A stretch of 64,000 nucleotides of DNA from Augochlora pura (Eukaryota > Arthropoda > Insecta > Hymenoptera > Halictidae): assembly GCF_028453695.1 (NCBI RefSeq), contig NC_135774.1, forward strand, positions 32,116,001-32,180,000. Direction: 5' to 3'. A program made the position numbers and the translations under genes. Below the pieces are notes generated by a model. It was given only the letters and a program-made list of their open reading frames with translations. It was not told where the DNA came from and did not search any database. Below, piece after piece: positions 1-11,229 of the stretch (its first letter is position 1; each line of letters starts with the position of its first letter).

Positions 1-64
1 GCTCGTTTCATCCTTCGACTCGCAAGAAAGGGAGTGCTCGTATCTCTTTCTTTATTAATACCAG

Positions 65-112
65 CATCACCATCGTCATCATCATTATCATCATCATCAT
101 CATCATCGTTAT
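65..112. repeat. Imperfect (CAT)n array
   Basis: A CAT/TCA trinucleotide run with a few substitutions near the window start. Confidence 0.85.
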
Positions 113-1266
113 TATCGTCACGATCAGCCAGTCCGCTCCTTACTTACGTATTTGTCTCGGAAGGGTACGCGGTTCGTCTCCCCCTTTCTTTTTTATAGAA
201 AACGCGTTACCCTGGAATAATATGGTCCGCCGATCGATCGCGAGGCAATTTCTCGATTTGTCGCACGGATGTTGATAGGTGTCGCAGAGATATGGAAGCT
301 GCGCGATCGAAAGTGAATCCGTTCGCAATCCGACATCGGCATTCGGATGGGGGAATTTGCGACATCAGCGAACACGCGCTCGACGATTCAGCGGAGAAAC
401 CGCAGGGAATATTATCTCCTGCATAGCGCACAACGCGCGTAGCGATTTTACGAGAGCTTCGAAGGAATTCGAAGACGGCTTTCCATTGGCTACGTTTTTC
501 GAAGAAGAAACGTTGTTTGGCGCTTTCCGACCGTACCGATCTAAGATCTCCTCCCTCTGTGTAATTTCCATGGCGGTAGTTGCAAAGTATCTTACTTTTC
601 CTCGTAGAGTTTGATTATCGGACAACCCCTTTCGATCGACGATCTTTCCGGTATACTTGGAACCATAGTGCTAGTGTTAATTGCCGCGGTTCGGCAGTTC
701 CGTAAGATCGATCGTTAGGCACTTACTTTCCAAGTTTCTACGCGAATACGAGAGCAACCGTTTAATTCGAGAGTACGGCGATTCGTCGTTCGTCTGCGTC
801 TAGGTCGATGGAAGCTAATTTCTTGGAAGAATAGAAACGGATTGCACGGGATTCGAAACGATCGAACCATGGATTGTCCAACGTATACGGCGGCGGTCGA
901 AACGAAGCTCGCGAGCATCGCCCCGAAACCCTCGCGCCCCTCTCTCCCGCCAGCAGACACAGGCGCCGTGACTGGTCGTTGCGCGAGCAAATTAAAAAGC
1001 GATTAATAACCTCTACCCACCGTGTGTAAATTGTGACGGGTCTCGAATTTAGGTCTCCGGCGAAAGAAGCGATCGATCGACCTCGATGCTAAAAATACCC
1101 GACTCGTGAAAATTGGATCAACGGTGGAATAAAATATTCCCGGCTGTCGAGATACCGAACGAAAAGATTCGCGCAGATCGCGGCGAACCACGATCGAGCG
1201 CGCGACGATGCTTTGAAAACGCGTGTTTCATCGATGGTTTATCCCCTCGCGACGATCGGCGATCAC

Positions 1267-1290
1267 GTTCGCGTTCGCGTTCGCGTTCGC
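1267..1290. repeat. (GTTCGC)4 hexamer array
   Basis: Four perfect copies of a CpG-containing hexamer. On the minus strand this gives an Arg/Glu-rich spurious reading frame. Confidence 0.9.
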
Positions 1291-1535
1291 GTCGATGCCG
1301 CGATCGAAAACGACTGCTCACCTTAATTCCTTATGCTCGCGAACCCCGCGTAATCATGTTCGCTCATACGATGTACAGTGTATGGCAGCCTTTTGCGCAC
1401 ATATACATACAATATTATACATACATTGGCGTAGCAACGCGTCATAAAGTGCGGTGCTTTGCTTTCTTCTCCGACAAAGCACTCTCGCAGGTGCAGTTGC
1501 GACGTTCTCCCTCCCTCTCTCTGACTCACTCATTC

Positions 1536-1580
1536 ACTCACACACACACACACACACACTCTCTCTCTCTCTCTCTCTCC
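1536..1580. repeat. (CA)n-(CT)n compound microsatellite
   Basis: A CA run of about ten units joins directly to a CT run of about ten units. Confidence 0.95.
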
Positions 1581-4500
1581 TTTACTCTTTTACCTCTTTT
1601 TTGTAAAAATGTTTATTCGCATTTTTCCCTTAACCTTTTTTGTTCACCGTTTACATTGCACACTACGCATGGCTTTGTTCGCCATTTCTTTTTGTTCGCT
1701 CGCCTATTCACCTGCATTTTTTTTTACTTTACACTTTTTACTTTTTTTTTCTCGTTAACCGCGATAAAAATTTAAAATACTCGTATTACACGTAAGTATT
1801 TATGACCCTGTTTTCGTAAAGGCTTTTCAACGCAAGTAAGTCGTTATCGGCCGAGGAAATTACAGAAAAAGAAAGACATCTATCTCGTAGACGAGGAAGG
1901 TGAATGGGAAACGGGTCCTTGACGATTCCTCGAAGACTGAACCGGAAGCACGGAACCGATTGTGGAACGGCCGCGATCCAGCCATCCGATCGACCGACGT
2001 CTCTCCGCGCCGTCGACTTTGGGAACTTGCCTGCAACGTTTGCGTCACGAATTTATCCTCGGCTTTCGGTATCGTCGACAACTCGTTGTTCCGATTTCGG
2101 TGATCCGAGGAGCGGAGACGTTTCGATCGTTCCGAGCAGCGTTCGCGGTTCAGATATGTCGGGACTCGCCGGAGCGTATTAGAAATGGCGCGAGATCTGG
2201 GATTCCGTTCTAACGATGAATCGTTGTTCGATCAATCCGAACTTTCAAATCGAAGAAAGGCCCGTTTTCCGGGTTCAGTCGCAGCAGCCGCCATTTCTAC
2301 GAAAACTTGATATGCAACAAGATATGCGAATCGTTTGCAAACGTGGCGGAGAGACGTCGATCGGAGGAGGGCGCGCATCGCTTGGTTTTACGCGCGAGAA
2401 CCGCGCGAAGGTGGCGCGCAACGAGAAGGAACGCGACAGAATGTAAGAACGAAAGGTGAGACGAGGAAATCGGTTTCGGAGTGCTGGGTAGAGGGGACGG
2501 TTGGGGAGAACTGGGGTCTCGCAAATGGGAGGAAGCGAGCGCGCGTGCGCGTTTTCGTTTTCGTTTTCGTAGACGGAAGCGAATCGACTCGTTATCTTCG
2601 CTGGATAACGCGAGGCGTTCTCTTCCGAGTGCTATCTCGTAACTTGGTTTCTATCGTAATCCCTGTCTCCCTAGCGCCCAACGAGGCGTTTTTAGTTTTT
2701 ACGTACGATCGGAATTGCTATTCCGATCGCGTACGAAATGTCCTAGAGCTCTTCCGTTTCAATCGTCCCGCGACAATCCGAAATTCGTCAATTTTGGCAC
2801 TTGAATCCTCCCGAATCCGACCGCGGAAGACGATAAGCGATCTCTCTCTCACTCCCTCGAGAGAGAAAGAGCGAGAGATCTGAGGACCTCGATCGCGTGG
2901 CCACGCTAGGCAACTCGAACTTGTCGTTGTTCGACCCTACGACTCGCGCGTTCTACCAATTGATAACGAGAGCACGGCGATTCGGAAAGTACGTTGAACG
3001 CACGAACGCGCGAACGCCCCAACGTTTATTGCTTGTCCCAGATTCGGGCATCGACTCGGAGAACACCGTCGAAAAGCTCCTGAAAGCGATGCTGCGAACA
3101 CACTCGACTCGGTACCTACGAGAGGAAAGAAAGGAAGAAAGACATTTCGTACGTAAGCGATTCGACGAGCGCTTCCGAATGAATTTCTCGCGACGCTCGT
3201 CGTTCTACGCTGCGACGAGACGGTCCCGAGGCGTCTCGAGCGGGGACCCCCTGAGTCTCTCGAAGTAGAGGAGAGTCCAGCAGGGGATCGTCGGGCAGGC
3301 GAGAAATCGGCGGAGACGTCTCGTCGCTCGCCGCTCGCATCGGCGATTTGGCACCCGCGACGTTTTTCGGTCCGCGAAACTTTATCGAAGCTTGGCACGA
3401 AAGTTGAGCCGTCCGTTGAACAATTGGTCGCGATCTCGTTTCGTCTGGTTTTGGCACGCGCGCGAACGCGGGAACGCGCGCACCGAGAAGCGAACAGGAT
3501 TCCGAATGATTTTGGACCGCATTCGTGCTACCTTATCGGCGAATCGATTGTCCCGAGTCTACGTAATCGAGTATTCTCTTTAGTCCCTTCGTATTATTAT
3601 CGTTTTCATTCTAAATACGTAAATTATTTTCTCTCTCTCTCTCTCTCACTGTTTTTTTTTTCGCGCGCGCACACACGCAGTCTTTCTTTCGCTCTCAATA
3701 GAATCATTACAGAAAAATATGCCGTTGAGAATCTCGAGCGCTCGCCCGATCGCGCTCGACCCTTTTCATCCACGCGCCCTTTGGACGAGAACAGAAAGGT
3801 CTTGCCTCTTAATTTTCGCGCTCCGCCGGAGTGGAGCGCGTGTTCAATATCCTATAAAAACTAAGTTATATCTTAGCTGATTGCCTTGCGTTACGGTAAG
3901 GTTGGACGCCGGACCAGGATCCATCGCAGACGTCGTTCTGACGTCGTCGGCCGCAGCGTTAGAAACGATTGCTCGTTCTGCTCGACACCTCGGTGGGAAC
4001 GAGGGGGCGGCGGGGAGTCCGAGAAGCGGAGGACCTACGAGAGGTTCGGTCCGCGACGCGAACGCTGGGGCATCGTTGATCGAAAAGGCAAGAGAACCCG
4101 AGAAAATCTGGTGGGCCGCGATCTACGTCCAAGAAGATTCCCGAGGGAGGGATCTCTCGGGTGGCGTTTTCACCCTCTGGTCGACGACGGTGTCCTCCTC
4201 CGTCGGCGTAAAGAGCTCCGCGCGGCTCGTCGCGTTGCGCAACGCCGCGATGGATCCTCGTCGAGGCCCGCGCAGTAAGGATAAGGCCCCTGCACTAACA
4301 GATTGCTCTACGCCACAACAATACGATCGCGTTTCTATCGACGTCGACGCGCGCGCGCGCGCAACGTCCTTCTCGATCAGCGATTTCGTTCGACGACGAA
4401 CGGCGAGACGAAAGGGGATCGGTCCGGGGGATGCGGTCACCGGGACTCGTTCGTCCACCGCATCTCGGTCGTTTGGAATTCCCGATTCCAAGCCGGTTGT

Positions 4501-4772
4501 TCTTTCGATAGACACCGCATCCCTCGGCACGCGTGTCGCGCTACCAGCGCCTGCGACGACGACGACCGGTAGCACCGATGGTAGCACGGATCAGTCGAGT
4601 AACCTTGCTAGACGATCGATCGCTACTCGAAAGCGACGCGATACGCGCCGAATAAATAATTGCGAGGTTGCTCGCTGGGAGCAAAAAGGGGCGTTTCGAT
4701 TATTCGTATCCTAATCATATGTTTCACCGGATATGCTTCTGATGGTAAAGTGGGCAAGGGGAAAAGGTATTT

Positions 4773-4799
4773 CGACGACGACGACGACGACGACGACGA
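4773..4799. repeat. (GAC)n trinucleotide array
   Basis: About nine GAC/ACG units. It gives an Asp run in one spurious frame. Confidence 0.9.
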
Positions 4800-5906
4800 T
4801 TCTTCGAAGGGACCTGAACTTGTTTTTCGGTCGAAGATCGGTGGCCGACGCGTGCTCGCCCATCGCAACGACCATCGTTCTTCGCGTGGAACATTGGGCA
4901 AACGAAAACTTGGCGCTCGGGTCGGGAGACTCGATCGGTCGCACCCACCTACCTTCTCGCCCTGCGACCAAACCTTCCCCACGGCGTGCGCGAGCTCCCG
5001 AATCTCCCGGTCGGATATTCTTCTCGCGGACGTTGAAGCGACAAACCAAGAAACACTAACAAGAGGAAGAAGAAGAAGAAGAAGAAGATGTTCCATAGAC
5101 TCCTCCAACGCGATCGAGTTTTATGTTTTCTCTTCACCCCTTCTCTCCCTCTCTGGCACTCGCAGTCTTTTTCGGTCTCGCGTTTCTATTCCCTTTCTTC
5201 TCGCACGCACGCACGCACACTCACACATTGATCTCGTCACATTCACGCGACAAACGCGTACGCGATACACACTCGCGACGCCAACGACGATCTATTAAAC
5301 TTTGTCCGGTTTTTACCGCGATGTGTCTTAAGAATTGTCCTTAACTACTTACTAATAATCGATTCTAATCACAGCAATTATTTATTGTTGATATACACAA
5401 TCATACAGCGTCTCTCGCTAATTGGATTAACTTACGCGCGAGTGTGTGTTCCTCTTATCGCCACTCTGTATTCCATTGTCGTTTGTCTCTGTTTCGTTTC
5501 ATCCTTGTTCCACTGTCTTTTCACACGACACATATCTCTCTCTCTCTCTCTCTCTCTCTTTCCCTCTCTCAGTCTATACAAGCAAAGATTAGTTTTCTCT
5601 TTCTCTCTCTCCCTAACTGGAACGACGACGAAGTGCTATCGTTGTTTCTGATTTCGCACCGTTTTATTTTCCAGGTTTTCCTCGATTTCTGTTACTCTCA
5701 AACGTGTTTGTTTGCAACGTTTTCTCGTGGATAATTTCAGTGCGTTGTCGTCGTGCGTTCGACGACGATTAGAGAGCGGAGGGACGAAGCGTGGTGGTGG
5801 TGGTGGTGGTTTCGATGATCACGGGAGATGGAGAGCAAGGGGGTTGCGAAAGAACGGAGTCGCGGAGAGACGACGCCTCGATCGCAAAAACGAAGACGAA
5901 CGAGAG

Positions 5907-5936
5907 GACGAAGACGAAGACGAAGACGAAGACGAA
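5907..5936. repeat. (GACGAA)n hexamer array
   Basis: About five near-perfect copies of GACGAA/ACGAAG within a longer degenerate stretch. It yields a Lys-Thr repeat in one frame that is not a gene. Confidence 0.85.
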
Positions 5937-6544
5937 GGCGAAAAAGAAGCAACGAAACGATACACCCTGCCGTGTCGATTTTCTTATAGAAACAAGGAAA
6001 CTGGGTGCCCGAAGTGTCAAATCTTTTCAGTTCCATTTTTGTCTTTCTTTATCTCCACGTTTTCTGTACCGTACTCGAATTTCTGGATGGGTGAGAAAAG
6101 AGCGAAATGCATTACGAAGTAACGGCAATATAATCCAACATCTTCTGGTTACTCGTCCATCGTACCCCCCTCTTTCGTATTATTCTTTCTTTTCTTTCCA
6201 ACTGCTTTCATCGTCGTCGCAATCATTTAAATTATATCATAAATAACATATAACAGTACAAATAAGTTAGTTACTTAACTTAGCATATAAAAAGAATAGA
6301 GAGCGAACGAATCGTATGCCTAGCGATCTCTAAATTGATAAAAAAAAAGAATTGTCGCATTATATATTTCGGGGATTCAATCGATTGTAGCTCGATTTTC
6401 AGAAATTCATCAGCGTTTGGCACGGTGAACGTTGAGTTGTCACTTTATCGCACTGTGTTGTAACGAAACAGTTTTCGAAAAGAAATCTCGCGAATCTTAT
6501 TCTTCGCTGTCCAATCCCCAGAATATATAATTTCCTTTATTATC

Positions 6545-6594
6545 GTATGTATGTATGTATGTACGTATACGTATATGTATATATGTATATGTAT
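6545..6594. repeat. (GTAT)n / (TA)n tract
   Basis: Tetranucleotide GTAT copies grade into TA-rich sequence. Confidence 0.9.
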
Positions 6595-7160
6595 AGAAAT
6601 AGAAACGCGACGACGTTTCTGCGCGTATATAAATAATTATTACTCGTCGATCGATCGATCGATCGACTCGCGCGCGATTATAGGCGTCGCGTCGCCTTTC
6701 GTTTTTTCGTCGAAACGGAAATTGGTAGCTCGCTCCAACGTCCGATCGAATTTCTGTAGTCGGAAAAGTACGATAGATGGACGAGAGAACAAAGAGAACA
6801 AACAACAAAAGAGCGCCCAGAACGACGAATAAATAGAAAAAAAAAAAAAAAGAGAAAACAAATACTGGGAATCGATAAATATGTACAACGAGAGACGATT
6901 TATAGATTATTTACAAGATCGAATTGCGAAGGAGGATTCTGCAAATTTTCAGGCGAATTTAAACGAGACGATGCGCTCGATCGCAGAGACGACGATGAGA
7001 TTCGCGCGACGCCAATATCCATTACTATTATATTGCACGCTTCGATGGTTCTCGACACTTTGGACGAGGGGAACCAAGAGTAGAACACCACGGCCGCGAT
7101 CGCGACTCTAACTTACGAACAGCTGCTACTTAGAATGCGGAGAAACTCGGCGCGTGCGAG

Positions 7161-7190
7161 TAATCGTAATCGTAATCGTAATCGTAATCG
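7161..7190. repeat. (TAATCG)5 hexamer array
   Basis: Five perfect hexamer copies. Confidence 0.92.
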
Positions 7191-7690
7191 GAAAGGGTGA
7201 GAGACGAAAGGCCAACTCTCGTTTCCATCGAAGAGGAAAAAGGGAGCAGGGGATAGCGACCCATTCGACTTTTGTTCGAATCAGCGAAATCAAGACTTCT
7301 GGAAACGTAATCGGTGACGGATTTGGGTTCGAAGAAGCGACTCCGGTCCAAAAGCGGAACATTTCGAGTAACGAGGATGGGAGACGGAGGAGCTCGGGTT
7401 CGTTCGATGAACGGTGACAGAAACGGCGATAGAAATGGGTCGCCGCGCAGGACGTGCCTGCAGGAAATGGCCATTGGGAAGAACCATAGCGAAACGAGGG
7501 AACGCGTTCTGGAAACGACCTAATCTTAAAACGAGATGGAGTACCTCGTCTCCTATGACTAGAAAACCATTGCCATCGCTGTAAGCTGCTACCTGCTACC
7601 TGCTACGAAAAGAAGGCACTAAAGCGATCGAATGGTTGTATCGCGACGGCCAACTCTGCCGAGTCTGTCTTCCGTTCGTCCCTTTTGCCA

Positions 7691-7719
7691 ACGAGCGAAC
7701 GAGCGAACGAGCGAACGAT
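7691..7719. repeat. (ACGAGCGA)n octamer array
   Basis: Three to four tandem copies of an 8-bp unit. Confidence 0.88.
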
Positions 7720-9181
7720 CGACTCGATCTCCGCGCCGAACACGCCTCGCGAACTCTCCTCTCGAGCCGGTGGAGCAAAGTCCTTGCGCGAAAACGGATC
7801 TCGACGAAGAGGTAATAATTAACTACTCTTCTCTCGACTACCCTCGAAATGCGATTCGAAGAATGGGAAACGCTTTGGATCGCGCGCGAGTCGGTCGGAG
7901 GTGTGGTGGACGCGTCGATGATTGGACAGGAAGGAAGCGCGCGAACGCTCGTGTCTCGGGCGACACTCCCCTCTCTCCGAACGTTCCGGGCGACTTTGGC
8001 ACAAATATTGGAAGCGATCGAACATTTATCCGACGGTCGTAGGATTCGCCGTAACGCTTCGACTTTTTCAAACGATCTCGAAAAAGGAAAAACGCGAGCC
8101 GAGCCGAGCCGAGCCGAATCCAACGAGCCTTGGCTCGGAACGATCGAGAACCTAGGACCGCCGTATCGAAGACAGAAATTTGGCTCGCGGCCTCTAGAAG
8201 ACACTGAACTTACCCTGCGAACGATTAACCGAGAAAACGATTAAGCTCGATACCGTCGAGCTATTTATTACGTATATACAATCATCCCTGTTGGTCGGTT
8301 GCTGAAACACTGGCGATTGGCTAGCAAATTTCTGACCGATTCCTAAACGGGTCGAGAAGAACTGGTCAGCCAGATGGCAGAGTTCAAATAAAACCTCCGT
8401 GGACAGCGTATTAAGATTCTATGGAATTTTCTCGAGTTTTTAGTTTTCGGTTTTCAGAATACCCGGAGAGATGATAACGAGCGCGAGTAGTTGCGTACGC
8501 TAAGGGATTGCCAGCTGACGATTATTCTCAAAGACTGTGCCCGATCGAGATGCTCAATTCGCCGAGTGTCCAGCAACTAACGGAAGGCAGCACGATTTGG
8601 TTACGTACCCACGCCGTACGAGGAGGGGCGCTAGCGGAAGAAAAACCGGAGGAAGATGTGGATGAAGAAGGGTATCAAGAAGATGCCTCTAAATCGAGGC
8701 TGGGCTTGTAATCGCGCAACTCTCTCCGCTAATTGTTTCTTCGTCATTTTTATGTATATATATATATATATATTCCATGTAAGAATTTTTCTCGTTTGTT
8801 CAACGGAAAAAGAGCGTAACCAGAGACGGCTCGACCGACCCGCGATTATGGTTTCGATCACTTTCCGCGAGAGATCGTGATACATCGGACACTGATCGAA
8901 GCGAACGCGATCAGCCAGATGCGAGACGTCGATGGCTCGCGCGAGTTTTTTAAGGTCCGTGGCTCGTAAAAAGCTCGGCGCCGGCTCGCGGTCTCTCGAG
9001 CGGATCCGCGAGCCGGAACGTCGACGCGCTCCAACGGTTCTCTTTCAGAAAAACGAAAACTCCCTTCTCTTTTCTCCGTCAATTTTGAAATTGAGTCTCG
9101 CATGCAAAAACTACGGAACTACGTAATTACCGCACGGTTCATTGTCACTTTTCCTGTGGCGATCCGCGCGAACGGGACCGT

Positions 9182-9212
<31 letters not shown>

Positions 9213-10325
9213 ATTCATTCTCACTGTCTATCTTTCTCTCGATCACTCTTTCTTTCTGCGACCAACCCGGCTCGCCGAGACGTCGTGAATAGAGGGTGGT
9301 CTTTCACGGATTCCCCGATGAATGAACACCGTCATCCCCGAGAAACGAGAAGCGTCGTCGCTCGTCGCGAACGCATCCGACTCTTGAAATGAACACTTTT
9401 TAGTCGGCTCGCACCACAATTTTTGCTAGTTGAGACAACGCTCAATTGTTGAGAGGGCGCGCAGTGGGACGAGTTTAAATAATTAAAAACACGGCCGTAA
9501 CTGCGAACGACGGTTCCTCGATTAGCGGAACGGTTCAGTCGTCGCGTCAATAGTCGTATCATGGAAACTCGAATCTGATTTCTCCGGATTTCGATTTCGC
9601 TGGTTCGGTCGCCGAACCTCCGCTTCGTCCGTTGCTCGTCGAATATCAAAGTTCGTGCGATCAACGAACCAAGGGTTTTTGATTCCAGCGTAATCGAGCC
9701 TCGATATTTTCAAGCGTCGTCCGCGTTCGATCTACTTACGAGTTATTTTATAGAAAATGATTCGAATAGACCCTGTGGAAATTCTTTAAAATGTCCTCTC
9801 TTTCTCTCTCTCTCTCTCTCTGTTTCTACATTGCAAAAGCAAAATTTGTCCAAAGAGAACGATCGAGTTGAAATTGACTAAAAAAAAAGATAATAATGAA
9901 AAAACAATCTCTCGTCTCTCTTTTTCACTTAACAGATTAAACATAGCGATTCAAAGAAATATTGTACTGTCTGGAAATTGTCATCCCTCGGAATTATCAA
10001 CAGAATGGAAAATAGAGTCTTCGACGCTTCCCATGAATTGCTCGGTGATCCAAGATGGTCGCCACGGTCCACGAACTCGGCAGGACCCCGTACGATAGAA
10101 AAACCGCTAGCAACCGACCTAATATATATGTATATATATTATTCAGCGTCCTGGTTAGATAATTATAATAATTCTCTCGTATTTCTCTCCTGCCTCGTTA
10201 TCATTTTGTTTTTTCTCGTTTTAAATATAAAAATGAAAACTAACGTATCTTTGGCTTGTTCCCTTTACCAATCGGCAGCAACCCCGGACGGGCTGCGGCG
10301 AGCATCGTTATTATTTGTTTTTTTT

Positions 10326-10331
10326 TTTATT
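10326..10331 (-). terminator. Candidate poly(A) signal for exon-H messages
   Basis: AATAAA on the minus strand inside an A-rich stretch, about 0.8 kb after the exon H stop. Further minus-strand AATAAA hexamers occur at 8264-8269, 6536-6541 and 5381-5386. Long 3' UTRs are common in neural RNA-binding protein genes, so one of those could be the main site. Confidence 0.28.
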
Positions 10332-10505
10332 TGTTTGTATGTTTGTTTCGTTTAAATATCTTTTGTACAGATTTTGTACACTCGAGCGTGGATATCCGTG
10401 TACGCGCGTGCGTGCCTTCTCGTCTCGAGTTTAATATCTCGCGGGTTCTCGAGCAAACTATACTCTCTCCCGTAACTCTTTCATCCGCTGCGTTTCATTT
10501 CGACA

Positions 10506-10537
10506 CCCCCCCCACCCCCCCCCCCCCCCCCCCCCCC
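10506..10537. repeat. Homopolymer C tract (C8-A-C23)
   Basis: C at 10506-10513, A at 10514, then 23 C at 10515-10537, followed by (CA)n. On the minus strand, the mub sense, this is G23-A-G8, capable of G-quadruplex formation. It lies about 610 nt after the distal stop, inside the likely 3' UTR. The exact run length is prone to sequencing error. Confidence 0.9.
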
Positions 10538-10561
10538 ACACACACACGTCTATAATAACGT

Positions 10562-10569
10562 TATTTACA
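10562..10569 (-). promoter_or_regulatory. Pumilio-type element TGTAAATA in the probable 3' UTR
   Basis: The minus strand reads TGTAAATA, a match to the established PUF-protein site UGUAHAUA, about 575 nt after the exon H stop codon and before the first candidate poly(A) signal. A related TGTATATA lies at 8273-8280. An 8-mer match is expected by chance every few kilobases in AT-rich DNA, so function is only possible. Confidence 0.25.
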
Positions 10570-10900
10570 CCTCCCGTTCGCGTGCGACGGGAGAGCGCGC
10601 GCGCACAATATTCTTTCCATTTCTCGCGTTCTACTCTCTTTGCATCGCGTCGATTTGTGTATCCGTGTTGCCGCGTGTGTTTACGTGTGTGAGTGCGCGC
10701 GCATTCCTTAATACCTTTCCTAATTATTATAGATTACTCGAATCTATCCTAGCGACGCGACGTGTAACTCGTCGTCAAACCGGTGTTTCAACCGCGTATC
10801 TTCGTGTTTCTTTCCGTCCTGTGTGAACATAGTGTATGTAACATTCTTTTTGTGTGCATGCAAAACCTGTCCATCTCTCCCACCGTTGTGTTCATACATA

Positions 10901-10980
10901 TGTATATATATATATATGTACATGTATATATATAAATGTACACTTTATATATATATATATATATATATGCATATATAAAT
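10901..10980. repeat. TA-rich microsatellite
   Basis: Long alternating TA with GTACATG interruptions, about 180-240 nt after the exon H stop. Confidence 0.9.
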
Positions 10981-11144
10981 AGAGATTTGTTGTTGTTGCT
11001 TGTTTTCGCAAGTGTGTCGTTTAGCAAGCTGGATGAACACATTGCGTGGCCCAGCCCCAGATGCCACAGACAGCCTCGCGTGCGTCGTGACGCCCCGCGT
11101 CCGTTTTTCGACGACGACAACGACATACGTGTGTATCACCACTT

Positions 11145-11229
11145 TTAGTGGATCGGCGACTTAACGATGTGGTCCGGCGGGATGAAGTGGTACGCGGGTA
11201 TCTGCATTCCCGCCGTTTCGTGCGATATC
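11145..11229 (-). CDS. mub: PCBP/mub exon H: distal alternative C-terminus
   Basis: A short terminal exon with acceptor AATTCTGTTTCAG|G (AG at 11230-11231), phase-matched to exon F. It gives Arg341 and 27 further residues, beginning ISHETAGMQIP and ending IVKSPIH, then TAA at 11145-11147. The (R)ISHETAGM start resembles the RLSSETGGMG-type tail that follows KH3 in vertebrate PCBPs, which supports this as the ancestral C-terminus. Proteins ending here are 368 or 462 aa. Its pyrimidine tract is weaker than that of exon G, so skipping the proximal exon G probably needs regulation. The exon lies 11.7 kb from exon F. Confidence 0.88.

Larger units (their letters stand above)
1..11144. other. 3' flank and probable 3' UTR of the distal isoform; no coding sequence seen
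   Basis: This lies downstream of the exon H stop. The + strand is T-rich with repeated (CT)n blocks, so the minus-strand transcript would be A- and GA-rich. Open frames here are carried by simple repeats or CpG-rich stop-poor DNA, including the 277-codon + frame at 3881-4714. None shows a recognisable domain. How far the 3' UTR reaches cannot be told from sequence alone. Confidence 0.6.

Noticed and set aside
1113..1775. 220-codon + strand open frame
   Set aside because: Its second half is the translation of (CA)n, (CT)n and T-rich tracts. No domain.
2841..2880. Inverted repeat of GATCTCTC-type sequence
   Set aside because: The arms are mostly CT and GA simple sequence, so self-complementarity is expected without any function.
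3881..4714. 277-codon + strand open frame
   Set aside because: CpG-rich, Arg/Ser/Thr-rich composition, no domain, overlapping open frames on both strands. It looks like stop-poor DNA rather than a gene.
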